Assembly (NCBI RefSeq): GCF_011602085.1
Contig: NZ_JAAONY010000003.1
Span: 62,001 to 126,000, forward strand
DNA: 64,000 bases
Direction: 5' to 3'
From: Pseudoteredinibacter isoporae
GTDB lineage: Bacteria; Pseudomonadota; Gammaproteobacteria; Pseudomonadales; Cellvibrionaceae
Both the position numbers and the translations under genes were made by a program. The notes under the pieces were generated by a model that was given only the letters and a program-made list of their open reading frames with translations, was not told the DNA's origin and made no database searches. Shown in pieces: positions 25,004 through 34,320 of this stretch; the first letter of the stretch is position 1, and each line of letters opens with the position of its first letter.

Positions 25004-25420
25004 TCAGGTTTCTTTTGGGTTTTCCGTAAATCCGTCGCTGGGCTTTGTACCGCCACCATTACCCGAACCGTCGCTACGCTTATTCGACTGTGGTGAATGC
25101 TGGCGCTGCTGTTCAATATTCTTTCTGGCCTGATCGATCTCTTTACCAACGATACCAATCAGGGATTCCCAGCCATCGAGAAAGGCATCATTGGCCTTAT
25201 CGGCAATGCCTTTCAAGCTTGTACGCTCAAACTCTACCAGCTTTTTGCGAATAAAGCCCATTTCATCCCGGCTGGCTTTCAGTTCGGCAGACAGTTGTTC
25301 ATTCTGCTCATGAAGAGATTGCACCTGCGTGGCAAGATCGGTCGATTGCTGCCATAGCTGATAGCAAAACACGCCCAGAATCAGGCTTAGCGCAATTGAG
25401 ATAATCGATAGGTATTTCAT
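25004..25420 (-). CDS. Small membrane-anchored coiled-coil protein
   Basis: About 138 residues. A membrane helix at residues ~3-22 is followed by a coiled coil (LATQVQSLHEQNEQLSAELK region, to ~residue 62), a helical segment, and a hydrophilic Gly/Ser/Asn/Lys-rich tail. No family recognised. The start at 25420 is chosen because GGAGGAAA precedes it closely and a membrane helix begins at once; a longer frame to 25504 adds Cys/Asn-rich residues without a ribosome site. Probably co-transcribed with the AsmA-like gene. Confidence 0.65.
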   Translation of the reverse strand: MKYLSIISIALSLILGVFCYQLWQQSTDLATQVQSLHEQNEQLSAELKASRDEMGFIRKKLVEFERTSLKGIADKANDAFLDGWESLIGIVGKEIDQARKNIEQQRQHSPQSNKRSDGSGNGGGTKPSDGFTENPKET

Positions 25421-25552
25421 TGAGTTTCCTCCGCATTCAATGAGCTTGGCACTTGTGTTGTTGAATAGGTTAAATTGAATTTTTCGTCGACAACATTTAT
25501 CCACTCAAACCGTGTGCCTTTAGCGACACTCCCTGCTCGACCCTAGCCCCCA

Positions 25553-26596
25553 TTAAGACCCTTGGTTCAAGTGTTCTAGCAAACGCATTTTCAAGGCATT
25601 GGGTATCGCCTTGATGGTTAAACTGTCGGCCGATGGGTCATAGACAATGCTATCTCCCAAACAATCCGCATTAAAACTCATACTCAGCTGCTCACTGCGG
25701 CCACTGATACGCAAAAACTGACGTAACTTGGCTCGATCGGGAATCAGCTCCTCAGTCTTAGCGATATCACGCTGGGATTGATAGTCCGACACGAAGTTCG
25801 CAAAACTGGCATCGTCCTCCACAGCTTTGGATTCGGCCAGAGCGTTGGACAGCTCCTCAAATACGACGGTCTCACCCAGTTTATCCTGGGAAATACAGTA
25901 ATCCACCACTTCACTGCGGCACAGAGCCGCTTGATCTTCGTCCATATCTTTGGTGAATTCCGCTACGGCATCCAGAAAATTCTCGGTATCCGCCTTGGTG
26001 TCTAACGCATCACCCATGCCGACCACTTCGGTAAAGAAATCACTGAGTTCCTTGTCGCCCCTGGGGCGCAACAGGGAAATCGGGCTGTCACTCTGAACAT
26101 CGGGGTCGGCGATCAGTGCGTCGGTAATATTGATGCGGCAGCCGGCGATCACTTTGCTGATATCGAGGTAGAGGCTGTCGGATAGTTGCAATTCAGTATC
26201 CAGATACAGGCCCTCTTTATGATCCAGCAGGAACAAGTGTAAAAAATCGCACTCTGCCAGACTTTCCACAAACAGCAGAATATGGGCATCCAGATCGACA
26301 CTGCTTCCGGCCAGCTTGGTTTCAAAGTGCTGCCAAAGCTTCTCACCGAGGCTTTTAAAGCTCATCTTCTCTTCTTGCAGCTCCTGCAACCACGGCTTCA
26401 ATGGGGCTTCGGCCAGCTCCCGGCTGAAATTGCCGTGGATTTTCCCGGCTTTGCCCACAAAAGCCTGTTTAAGCTCACGGAGCAGGTATTCCGGACGACC
26501 ACCGGTGCCCAGCTCGACATTGGGCGTTTGACAACGAAATTGATTGGCCTGGGCCGCGTGCTGCATATAGCTGGCGGTAAAGAAGCTGAGTGCCAT
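25553..26596 (-). CDS. ndpA: Nucleoid-associated protein NdpA/YejK family
   Basis: About 347 residues, near the family length. LDAHILLFVESLAECDFLHLFLLDH and YLDISKVIAGCRINITDAL are strongly typical of the YejK/NdpA family, as is the region LRQFLRISGR with C-terminal MSFNADCLGDSIVYDPSADSLTIKAIPNAL. The protein binds nucleoid DNA; molecular role is poorly known. ATG 26596 is chosen because the family's N-terminus starts there; a TTG further out has no support. Confidence 0.87.
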   Translation of the reverse strand: MALSFFTASYMQHAAQANQFRCQTPNVELGTGGRPEYLLRELKQAFVGKAGKIHGNFSRELAEAPLKPWLQELQEEKMSFKSLGEKLWQHFETKLAGSSVDLDAHILLFVESLAECDFLHLFLLDHKEGLYLDTELQLSDSLYLDISKVIAGCRINITDALIADPDVQSDSPISLLRPRGDKELSDFFTEVVGMGDALDTKADTENFLDAVAEFTKDMDEDQAALCRSEVVDYCISQDKLGETVVFEELSNALAESKAVEDDASFANFVSDYQSQRDIAKTEELIPDRAKLRQFLRISGRSEQLSMSFNADCLGDSIVYDPSADSLTIKAIPNALKMRLLEHLNQGS

Positions 26597-26733
26597 AGGG
26601 CTTGAACGTCCTTCACATAAAAAGGTCACAGTATACCTCAGGCAGGAATTCAAGGCCCCTGCTATCTATCACCAATCGCCTTGGCTATACTGGCAGCGCC
26701 GACAGGCTAACTCGTTTGAAGACAGGAGTTTAT

Positions 26734-27288
26734 ATGAAGCAGCAAAGCAATATGGCAAAGAGCAAACTGAAACCAAGAGGCTGGTTTTCGCCTTTGACCG
26801 TTTTGTGCATGGGTTTACTGTGCTCATCCGCTTTCGCACAGGATAAAGAGCTCAGCGTAAAGGATTTGGGCTGGATTGACCGCAGTCACATTCAAAAACA
26901 AATTGATTCCATCGATGAGATCAGCCGTCGTAATTTCGGTGGCGGCCTGCACGGTACCAAGCAGGATTTAAAATTGGTTCAGCGCATTATTGATCGCAGC
27001 CTGATCAAACGGGATGATCGCCTTAAGCTACAGGCACTGGGTGCCGTACTCGGCCAGGTTCTGGTCAATGAAGAAAAGCTGGAATGGCAAAACTATGAAG
27101 ACAAGCTGGGCAAAAGTCGCGCGGTTTGCGTACCGAAGACACAGCACTGTCTGTTTCCTATCACCATGCTGTCACGCCGCATGGAAGTTGGTTTGTTGCC
27201 CCGCGTAGATGACGTTTACAAAAAAGCCATCGAGCGCATTGAAGGCCATATGCCTAAAAACCCCTACGACGTCGACAGCGGCAGATAA
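26734..27288 (+). CDS. DUF3806-type secreted protein
   Basis: About 184 residues with a signal peptide (hydrophobic ~20-33, cleavage after SAFA). The mature part contains LQALGAVLGQVLVNEEKLEWQNYEDKLGKSRAV and CLFPITMLSRRME, which match what I know of DUF3806. Two cysteines (in VCVPKTQHCLF) could form a disulfide. Function unknown. GACAGGAG precedes ATG 26734. A strong hairpin terminator follows. Confidence 0.75.
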   Translation: MKQQSNMAKSKLKPRGWFSPLTVLCMGLLCSSAFAQDKELSVKDLGWIDRSHIQKQIDSIDEISRRNFGGGLHGTKQDLKLVQRIIDRSLIKRDDRLKLQALGAVLGQVLVNEEKLEWQNYEDKLGKSRAVCVPKTQHCLFPITMLSRRMEVGLLPRVDDVYKKAIERIEGHMPKNPYDVDSGR

Positions 27289-27320
27289 GCAAGCAGGCGT
27301 TTTGATTTTCTGCTTCAAGG

Positions 27321-27351
27321 GGCGTTGCCGTTTAATCGGCAACGCCTTTTT
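27321..27351 (+). terminator. Intrinsic terminator
   Basis: Perfect 10-bp stem GGCGTTGCCG/CGGCAACGCC with loop TTTAAT, followed by TTTTT. Ends the DUF3806 gene. Confidence 0.93.
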
Positions 27352-27375
27352 AATGTGAGCCTGTCCTATAAAGCC

Positions 27376-28131
27376 TTAGGATTCTCCCTGATCACTGCCT
27401 CCCATGCTTGGCGCATGGGAAATAATCCGATCAGCCAGACGAGAGAACGGCAAGCTTTGTAACCATACTGTACCGGTTCCACTCAGCTCCGCGAGAAACA
27501 AACCCTCTCCACCGAAGAACATACTTTTCAAACCACTGGCCAGACGAATATCATAATCGATGCCCGACGTGAACCCGACAATACAACCGGTATCCACTTT
27601 CAGGGATTCACCTTTCAGTTCTTTTCGTACCACGGTTCCGCCCGCGTGAACAAAAGCCATACCATCACCGTTTAAGCGCTGGAGAATAAAACCTTCACCG
27701 CCAAAAAAACCGGCCCCTAAACGTTTTTGCAGGGCAATACCAATGCGGGTTCCCTTGGCGGCACACAGAAAGCTGTCTTTCTGACAGATCAACTCTCCGC
27801 CGATTTCAGACATGTTCACAGGAACAATACTACCTGGAAACGGCGCTGCAAATGCGACTCGTGACTTGCCTGAACCTTGATGAGTAAAGTGCGTCATAAA
27901 AACCGACTCGCCCGTCAATGCCCGCTTGCCTGCACCCCACAGTTTGCCAAGAATGCCCTGCTCGGCATCGGAGCCGTCGCCCATTTTGGTTTCAAACTCA
28001 ATGCCTTCTTCAAAGTAATTCATCGCACCCGCTTCAGCGATTACCGCCTCGCCCGGATCGAGTTCCACTTCGACAAGCTGCATGCTCTCACCGATAATTT
28101 GATAGTCAACTTCATGACACTGATTGCTCAT
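27376..28131 (-). CDS. AIM24 / TIGR00266 family protein
   Basis: 251 residues of beta-rich sequence with the family pattern: [21 protein letters not shown] at the start, [25 protein letters not shown], and [22 protein letters not shown] in the second half, where Gly/Phe repeats form the trefoil-like fold. Homologues include mitochondrial AIM24 and bacterial proteins near phage-shock-type envelope genes. Biochemical role unknown; likely associated with the membrane surface. Stands as a single gene bounded upstream by a hairpin terminator. Confidence 0.88.
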   Translation of the reverse strand: MSNQCHEVDYQIIGESMQLVEVELDPGEAVIAEAGAMNYFEEGIEFETKMGDGSDAEQGILGKLWGAGKRALTGESVFMTHFTHQGSGKSRVAFAAPFPGSIVPVNMSEIGGELICQKDSFLCAAKGTRIGIALQKRLGAGFFGGEGFILQRLNGDGMAFVHAGGTVVRKELKGESLKVDTGCIVGFTSGIDYDIRLASGLKSMFFGGEGLFLAELSGTGTVWLQSLPFSRLADRIISHAPSMGGSDQGES

Positions 28132-28219
28132 GGCAGGTTTCCTTTAAGCCGAGTAATAGTCGTGCGTGATTAACACGTCAAAGAGCCGCAGTGTAACCAG
28201 ATTTAAGGCGAGTAGACAA

Positions 28220-28244
28220 GAAAAGCCCGGCACATTGGCCGGGC
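28220..28244 (-). terminator. Intrinsic terminator
   Basis: GCCCGGC/GCCGGGC stem with a six-base loop; on the minus strand it is followed by TTTTC. It ends the gene at 28294-28905. Confidence 0.85.
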
Positions 28245-28293
28245 AAAAGAACATAACTGACTAGAGTTGGTTTAGAACAGTTTTGGGAGAGAT

Positions 28294-28905
28294 TCAGTAG
28301 TTACCGAGATCTTTGCTCAGGCGTTGACGCGCTGCGCTCAGTTGATTCCGGTAAGTCACAGCCAAAAAGCTCGGGTCGTTCACCCCCTGGTCTTTCAGGC
28401 GCTTGCGTTCTTGATGCAGGTAACGCGCAAAATTGTGGTACTTGGCTTTGTCCAGTCCGTACAAAATTTTTACCCAACGATTGACGCACTCAATGTAATC
28501 GTGTCCCTGTAACTCAAAATACGGGGTGAATTGATAGTGAATGCCCTGCAAGGTTTTTTCACCCGGGGCACTGAAACCCCGTGGCGGTACATAGGTGGCC
28601 ATATAACGGAAGGGAAATAACATCCATAACCAGATCTGCTTCAATACTTGCCAGACGGCGTTTACCGGCAAGCATAATAGATACACCACAAGTTGCAGAG
28701 CAAAACACCAGGAAGAACGAGACCAGCTCAGGGAACTCATGGTCAGGGACTGTAAAAAGCCGCGACCGTCGAAGGACTTTTTAATCAAGGCACGGCGCTG
28801 TAACCGACGCCCAACTTCAAAGCACTCGATTTCTGCTTCGGTTAGCAGCGTGTCGGAAAATACCAGACTTTTCATGCCGTTCCCTGCATTGGCTACGGTT
28901 TGCAC
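28294..28905 (-). CDS. Hypothetical protein with hydrophobic centre
   Basis: About 203 residues, not recognised. A hydrophobic segment around residues 65-95 (LQLVVYLLCLPVNAVWQVLKQIWLWMLFPF region) could form one or two membrane helices; flanks are basic and rich in aromatic residues, the C-terminal part helical. The GTG at 28905 is chosen because GGAGGT lies five bases upstream; ATG starts at 28941, 28932 and 28917 are in frame but lack such a site. Confidence 0.55.
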   Translation of the reverse strand: MQTVANAGNGMKSLVFSDTLLTEAEIECFEVGRRLQRRALIKKSFDGRGFLQSLTMSSLSWSRSSWCFALQLVVYLLCLPVNAVWQVLKQIWLWMLFPFRYMATYVPPRGFSAPGEKTLQGIHYQFTPYFELQGHDYIECVNRWVKILYGLDKAKYHNFARYLHQERKRLKDQGVNDPSFLAVTYRNQLSAARQRLSKDLGNY

Positions 28906-29046
28906 TACGACCTCCATTGGCATGACGATCATTCGGGTCATGCATTATTTCTCAATCTGGAGCGATTATGGCAAAGCGCAACTTAACAGGGTCTGAACTG
29001 TTCCAATTTGGGGGCTGCTAGAGGTTCTATAGACTACTAGAATTGG

Positions 29047-29907
29047 TTAGAGGTGTTGATAGGATTCCACACCGCGTTCGAGCAGTTGTCGGGCCAGAAG
29101 CTCATCGAGGTGCTCCAGATCCGCCAGGCTCAGACTGATGTAAGGGCTGCCCTCACGTTCATAGTATTCCTGACGCTGGAACTGGGCACTGATCTCCTGA
29201 GGGCTCAAATCCAGGCCCCAAACTTCGATATACAGGCGGCTGTCAGGCAGGTAGAACTGACTTTTCAAGCCGCGCTCTCTCGGCAGTGGGCGGCCACAGC
29301 TATGGCCCAGACCCGCAAGATATAGCCAGTCCCCTACCAATTTAAGGGCTCGACAGGGATGTTCCTGGCCATCCAGAGCTAGACAGCTGTGCTTTTGGGC
29401 CAGTTCTTCTTCACTGAGCTGACTGCCTGCGGCGAGGTCCTGCAATTCCGCGGCAACAGGCTTCAACCGATCGAGGAGGTCCTGCTCCCAAAGCGCATAG
29501 GTGCGTCCTGAAGGTTCGTGGGTATGAATGCTGCCCCCACTTTGGCGACCAAACTGACTCAGGCGCCAACCACGAATATCGCGCTCAATCAGGCCCTGCT
29601 CGGCCAGCAGCGCATTGACTTGGCGGGCCTTGATGGAAAACTTTTGGGCAATGGCAGAGGCGCTGAGGCTACCGGGCTCACGTTCGGCAAATATCGCGTG
29701 CTCACATACTCGTGACGGCCAGACAATATAGTCGCCGTAACGCTTACTGTGGCGTATCTCACCACCTTCAAACTCTCCCTTGGCCGTCAACTTCCAACTC
29801 TCATCCACGTATTGAATCCAGCCGGCATCCAAAAGTGTTTTGGTCAGCACTTTAAGGGGCATATCCAGCTTGTCAGCGAGGGCTGTGCGGGAATAAAAGC
29901 CAGCCAT
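29047..29907 (-). CDS. Winged-helix protein with degenerate VSR-like nuclease domain
   Basis: About 286 residues. Two winged-helix-like units occupy the first half (RTALADKLDMPLKVLTKTLLDAGWI and ASAIAQKFSIKARQVNALLAEQGLI). The last ~95 residues follow the pattern of a VSR/PD-(D/E)XK-like nuclease domain found in many proteobacterial proteins: DWLYLAGLGHSCGRPLP, QFYLPDSRLYIEVWG, then a helix and ISLSLADLEHLDELLARQLL. In active relatives the middle motif begins DFYLP and is followed by a Lys-rich helix; here D is Q and the lysines are missing, leaving only the Glu. Likely DNA-binding but not cutting. A GTG at 29931 is an alternative start. Confidence 0.6.
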   Translation of the reverse strand: MAGFYSRTALADKLDMPLKVLTKTLLDAGWIQYVDESWKLTAKGEFEGGEIRHSKRYGDYIVWPSRVCEHAIFAEREPGSLSASAIAQKFSIKARQVNALLAEQGLIERDIRGWRLSQFGRQSGGSIHTHEPSGRTYALWEQDLLDRLKPVAAELQDLAAGSQLSEEELAQKHSCLALDGQEHPCRALKLVGDWLYLAGLGHSCGRPLPRERGLKSQFYLPDSRLYIEVWGLDLSPQEISAQFQRQEYYEREGSPYISLSLADLEHLDELLARQLLERGVESYQHL

Positions 29908-30121
29908 GGTTTCATTTCGTTCTTTGGACACAGTGTTTCCATTGGCAGTCGTCGAAAGCGCGGATTATAGCCTATTTCGCGTTGTTTTTGCGCAGCTCAA
30001 CACTTACACAACCCCCTGAGGGCGCGACATGAATCAAAGGCTTGGAAATCAAGTGGGATATCGACATCACGGAAACCCTCGGGTATGGTGGCGCCATTAA
30101 TTCAAATGCAGAGACGTCCCC

Positions 30122-30370
30122 ATGGACCCACAAAAACTTTTTGCCAAACACGATATCAGCAACTCGGATATTGATCAGATTTGCCAAACCTTCAAGGCTC
30201 GCATAAAAGATCAGGAATTGCCTCGCCAGGCCGAAGTCTTGTTGGAATCCGCTGCGGTTGATCTGGCACTGGGTGCAATTGAGATGAGCCAGGAAACCCA
30301 GGCCGCCATGGGCGACGCCCTATCGCCCAAAGATTTGATTCAGGTGCTGACGGGTTGTGAACTTAACTGA
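30122..30370 (+). CDS. Small hypothetical protein
   Basis: 82 residues, helical and acidic, no membrane segment, no recognised family. Helices around 14-30 and 38-60 are followed by LSPKDLIQVLTGCELN. It stands alone between divergent and convergent neighbours; the codon pattern is protein-like but the ribosome site is weak. Confidence 0.5.
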   Translation: MDPQKLFAKHDISNSDIDQICQTFKARIKDQELPRQAEVLLESAAVDLALGAIEMSQETQAAMGDALSPKDLIQVLTGCELN

Positions 30371-30434
30371 TAATAGATTACGTATAGAAAAACGAAACGG
30401 CTGCGCTATTTAATCAGAACACCAAACACAAAAC

Positions 30435-31073
30435 CTATTGGCTTTTAGCCGCTTGGGGTAAACCTTCAAAGTGGCTGAGCGCCTTGGTAAAGCCAAACAG
30501 CGAATGCACTGACGTCACTTCTCGTCCATCCAGTGCCGCGAAATTCAAACGCAATTTTCTGCCCGCGCGCATTGCATTGATCAATTCATCTTGTAAAGGA
30601 TAAGTCAGCATGCAGCCAATTTGGGTGCAATAAGAATAGCCATAGTTCTTTTTAAAGATTTCCTTGTCATCATAACGCAGAACACTGAGATCCACGCCGT
30701 GATCAATGCGAGTCATTAAAGGAACCGTAAAGGTGATGAGTACCGAAGGCCCCTTCTGATGCAAAGACACCGAGCTGATCACGCGTTTCTTGTCGTCCAG
30801 AATATACTGGTGAACAATGCAGTCGCCATCGCTGCAATTGAGCACCCAGTCTTTAAAAATAGTGCGATCACTTTCCCGGGTTGCGGCGGCATTAGGCGGT
30901 ATTGAAGTGGAAGCTTCGTCCGGCAATGCCGTTGGCTTACTCAGCGATGTGGTTTTACTGGGTGCCTGATTCAATTCCACCTGAGCCATAAGCGCGCCTG
31001 GTAACAACAGCGACAACACCAGAAGCGGCGCTTGAAGCTTTTGCCTTAGCAAGCTAGATAGAGAATCTGACAT
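30435..31073 (-). CDS. IalB-like invasion-associated-locus-B family protein
   Basis: 212 residues with a signal peptide (hydrophobic ~13-31, cleavage after LMAQ). The mature domain has FKDWVLNCSDGDCIVHQYIL, IDHGVDLSV, SYCTQIGCMLTYPL and SLFGFTKALSHF, the Cys pairs and closing GF..AL segment typical of the IalB family (PF06776). Periplasmic or outer-membrane associated. In Bartonella a homologue aids entry of host red cells, but the family is widespread in free-living bacteria and its general role is unclear. Confidence 0.75.
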   Translation of the reverse strand: MSDSLSSLLRQKLQAPLLVLSLLLPGALMAQVELNQAPSKTTSLSKPTALPDEASTSIPPNAAATRESDRTIFKDWVLNCSDGDCIVHQYILDDKKRVISSVSLHQKGPSVLITFTVPLMTRIDHGVDLSVLRYDDKEIFKKNYGYSYCTQIGCMLTYPLQDELINAMRAGRKLRLNFAALDGREVTSVHSLFGFTKALSHFEGLPQAAKSQ

Positions 31074-31167
31074 ACTCTTTTCCCTTTAACGAGTTCCCTG
31101 CAATGCTTTCCAAAGCTTCGGGAAAGCCTGAGTGGAGACATATTATTCAAAGGCAGTATGCCTTTAT

Positions 31168-31659
31168 TTAGTGTTGATGGCCACCGGGACCATGGGCGTG
31201 GCCATGATCGATCTCCGAGCTGGTGGCTTCGCGAACCGACAGCACCTCAATATCAAATTGAATATTTTTTCCCGCCAAGGGATGGTTTGCATCAATATCA
31301 ACATTTTTCAGGCCCACTTTAATCACGGTTGCCTGCTTCTGCCCCTGATCCGTGCTGATGTGAACAATCTGTCCGAGCTTCGGCTTTTTGTTCCCAATCA
31401 AGTGTTTAATTGGCACACGCTGAGTCCAGTTTTCGCGTCTCGAGCCATAGGCCTTTTCAGGGGGCAGTTCAACACTGAATACATCACCCGCTTCGCGACC
31501 CAGCATGGCATCTTCCAGAGCGGGCAGGATATTCCCATGACCGTGCAGATACAGGCTGGCCTGATCTCCGTGGGAGGTTTCCAATTCCAGGGCCGGTTCT
31601 TCAGAACTGTTCCACAAGCGATAGTGAAAGGAAACAACGGTGTCTTTACTGATTTTCAT
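31168..31659 (-). CDS. slyD: SlyD-type FKBP peptidyl-prolyl isomerase
   Basis: 163 residues. FKBP core with YLHGHGNILPALEDAMLGREAGD, then the insert-in-flap chaperone domain (RVPIKHLIGN...GQIVHIST) and the return NHPLAGKNIQFDIEVLSVREAT, collinear with E. coli SlyD. The metal-binding tail is short and His-rich (HGHAHGPGGHQH) without cysteines. Cytoplasmic isomerase, chaperone and nickel-binding factor. It begins 9 bases after hrpB. Confidence 0.9.
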   Translation of the reverse strand: MKISKDTVVSFHYRLWNSSEEPALELETSHGDQASLYLHGHGNILPALEDAMLGREAGDVFSVELPPEKAYGSRRENWTQRVPIKHLIGNKKPKLGQIVHISTDQGQKQATVIKVGLKNVDIDANHPLAGKNIQFDIEVLSVREATSSEIDHGHAHGPGGHQH

Positions 31660-31668
31660 AGATCATTC

Positions 31669-34317
31669 TCACTTCGAGCGCTCACCGGATCTTGCCAGTG
31701 CCGCTTTGGTTTTACTGGTGGCGGGTGCCTGTAAAGGATCATCCGGCCAAGGGTGTTTAGGGTAACGCCCTTTCATTTCTTTTTTGACATCCTGATAGGC
31801 ATTTTGCCAAAAGCTGCTTAAATCCTGGGTAACGGCCAGAGGGCGCCCCGCCGGGGATAAAAGTTGTAGACTGATAGGCAATTTGCCGTTCAGTAATTTA
31901 GGACTTTCACTGCAGCCAAACATCTCCTGCAGTTTCACGGCCAGTACGGCGGATTCACTTTGATAATCCAGAGACTTCTGTGCGCCGCTGGGAACCGAAA
32001 TCGAAACGGGTAAATGCTTGTCGAGATACTGCTGCTCTTCCCAGCTCAACAGAGCCAGAATACTGTTCTTCAAATTCAGATTTTTTAACTCAGCCAACTT
32101 GTTAATCCGGGCAAGCTCCGGCGCCAGAACACCCTCCAGGCGATCGAGGATGTCGGGCCATTGAATGTGCAAATGGTTTTTGTCGATTTCTAAGCGATGA
32201 AGCCAATTAATTCGTTCGATAAGCTGCTGGCAGTTTTTGTCAATCACCAGACAATCCTGATGATTTTCCCGGATATAATTCATCAACGCAGAACTCTTTA
32301 CATCCGGTTCTACCGATTTTAATGCTTTCTTTTCCAGCAATAAGCGTCCGAGATACACACGCTCCTCAGCAAGAAAGCGCCCTTCCTGCTTATCCCAATT
32401 GATATAGGCTTGCGTTTTGAACTGAGCCTTGCAACTCGCTTCGATACTGGCTCGATCAGCAGCCGCAGCCAGGTGAATTCGATCATACTGCTGGCCTTTA
32501 CGGCCGCCAATTTGGGCAGCCAGCAAAAACTCTTCTCGGCTCAAGGGGTCGCTGGCGTCCAGGGTGGCCTGCCGCCCATTACTGAGCTGATAGATGTATT
32601 GTCCATCACTGTGCTGACGCAAACGCTTGGCAAGACGATCTGGATACGCGAGGAGTAATAGACCCGCAACGCTGCTGACCGCGCGGGGTTCTTCTTCATT
32701 GGAATCCAACGCGGCTTCTTGCTGCCGCAACTGTTGGGTCATTTGCTTAACGCTGCTGCGAATTCGATGACGGGCACCTTGATTGTGCTTGCTATCGCTT
32801 TCACCCGCCAGCCATTGCAAACGTAATTCAATATCGCAGCTGCCGGCATGCTGGCCTAATGGATCTTTCTCCACCAATAAGGCCGCTATTTTTGTGGCGA
32901 GATCCTGATTGCCGCTCGCCAGAGATAACATATGCGCTAAACGCGGATGCATGGGCAGTTGCAGCAAAAGTTCACCATGCTTACTGATCTGCATACTCGG
33001 GAAATGACCGCGAGTAGCGTGACCTTGCGATGCATGAAATGCCCCAAGAGATTCCAGCAAATCGCAAGCCTGTCTGGTATTGGCAACAGGAGGCACATCC
33101 AACCATTGCAATTCATCCAGACATTCGGCGCCCCAGGCGGCCGCTTGCAAACACAGTGGGCTGAGATCCGCTCTCAAAATTTCGGCCTGCCCGTGATCCG
33201 CCAGGCTTTCTTGTTCGGTCTGGCTCCAAAGCCGCAGGCAATATCCATCCTGAACTCGCCCCGCCCGTCCAGCACGCTGTTTACTGCTGGCCTTGGAACA
33301 ACGTTCAGTCAGCAGGCGATTCATACCCGTATTCGGATCAAACGCCGAACGGCGTTTCAAACCGCCATCGATCACAACGGTAACGCCTTCGATGGTTAAA
33401 CTGGATTCCGCAATATCGGTGGCCAGTACCACTTTCCGCAAACCATCTTTTGCGGGCGAAATGGCCTCAAACTGTTTCTCCAAGGGTAAGTCGCCATACA
33501 AAGGCGAGAAAAACAGTTTGTTATTGGTTTCATCTTCCCATTGCGCAAACTGTTCCTGTAAATATTCCAAACAGAATTTAATTTCGCCCTGCCCAGGCAA
33601 AAAAATCAGCACCGAGCCCGGCATTTTCTTCAAGGCGATATGCAAAGCCTTTTTCAGACGATCAGCCATTTCCTGACGGTAGCATCCGAACAAACTGAGC
33701 TGCCCCTGATATTCCACTTCCACAGGATACTGCCGCCCTTCACTGCGAACCAGTGGCGCATCGGGAAAACACACTTTCAGTTGCTCACTTTGCAGGGTTG
33801 CCGACATCAGCAAAATTTTCAGTGGGCTTTCTTCTCGGAAAATATCACGCGATTGCAGAGTCAAGGCCAAGGCCAGGTCGCCGTCAAGATGACGTTCATG
33901 CATTTCATCGAAGATAACCAGGGCAACGCCCTCAAGCTCTGGATCATTCTGCAGTCTGCGCAGAAACAAACCCTCGGTCATGACTTCAATTCGTGTGCGC
34001 TTGCTGACACGGCTTTCCATCCGCACACGATAGCCCACGGTTTGCCCTACCGGCTCACCGAGCAAAGCTGACATGCGTTCCGCCGCCGCTTTAGTCGCCA
34101 GACGTCGGGGTTCAAGTACAATGATTTTCTGCTCTTTAAACACATCCAGCTTAAGGGCCAGCAATGGCAGCACTGTGGTTTTACCTGCACCGGGCGCCGC
34201 CTGCAGAATCAAGGTGTCAGCGGCGCTTTCGAACGCTTCTGTGAGTTCAGGCAGTAAATCAAGAATAGGCAAGTCGGGCAAAGATAACTCTGCAAGACAT
34301 TCGGATGCAACGCTCAT
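31669..34317 (-). CDS. hrpB: ATP-dependent helicase HrpB
   Basis: 882 residues, slightly longer than E. coli HrpB. DEAH/RHA-type helicase core: Walker A QAAPGAGKTT (39-48), PRRLATKAAAERM, motif II DEMH (137-140, DEFH or DEAH in most relatives), LLMSATLQ, helicase C domain with QRAGRAGRVQDGYCLRLW, then the HA2 and the long HrpB-specific C-terminus. Predicted RNA helicase, function in E. coli poorly defined. It follows a patatin gene by three bases and precedes slyD by nine, so all three form one operon. Confidence 0.93.
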   Translation of the reverse strand: MSVASECLAELSLPDLPILDLLPELTEAFESAADTLILQAAPGAGKTTVLPLLALKLDVFKEQKIIVLEPRRLATKAAAERMSALLGEPVGQTVGYRVRMESRVSKRTRIEVMTEGLFLRRLQNDPELEGVALVIFDEMHERHLDGDLALALTLQSRDIFREESPLKILLMSATLQSEQLKVCFPDAPLVRSEGRQYPVEVEYQGQLSLFGCYRQEMADRLKKALHIALKKMPGSVLIFLPGQGEIKFCLEYLQEQFAQWEDETNNKLFFSPLYGDLPLEKQFEAISPAKDGLRKVVLATDIAESSLTIEGVTVVIDGGLKRRSAFDPNTGMNRLLTERCSKASSKQRAGRAGRVQDGYCLRLWSQTEQESLADHGQAEILRADLSPLCLQAAAWGAECLDELQWLDVPPVANTRQACDLLESLGAFHASQGHATRGHFPSMQISKHGELLLQLPMHPRLAHMLSLASGNQDLATKIAALLVEKDPLGQHAGSCDIELRLQWLAGESDSKHNQGARHRIRSSVKQMTQQLRQQEAALDSNEEEPRAVSSVAGLLLLAYPDRLAKRLRQHSDGQYIYQLSNGRQATLDASDPLSREEFLLAAQIGGRKGQQYDRIHLAAAADRASIEASCKAQFKTQAYINWDKQEGRFLAEERVYLGRLLLEKKALKSVEPDVKSSALMNYIRENHQDCLVIDKNCQQLIERINWLHRLEIDKNHLHIQWPDILDRLEGVLAPELARINKLAELKNLNLKNSILALLSWEEQQYLDKHLPVSISVPSGAQKSLDYQSESAVLAVKLQEMFGCSESPKLLNGKLPISLQLLSPAGRPLAVTQDLSSFWQNAYQDVKKEMKGRYPKHPWPDDPLQAPATSKTKAALARSGERSK

Positions 34318-34320
34318 TGA

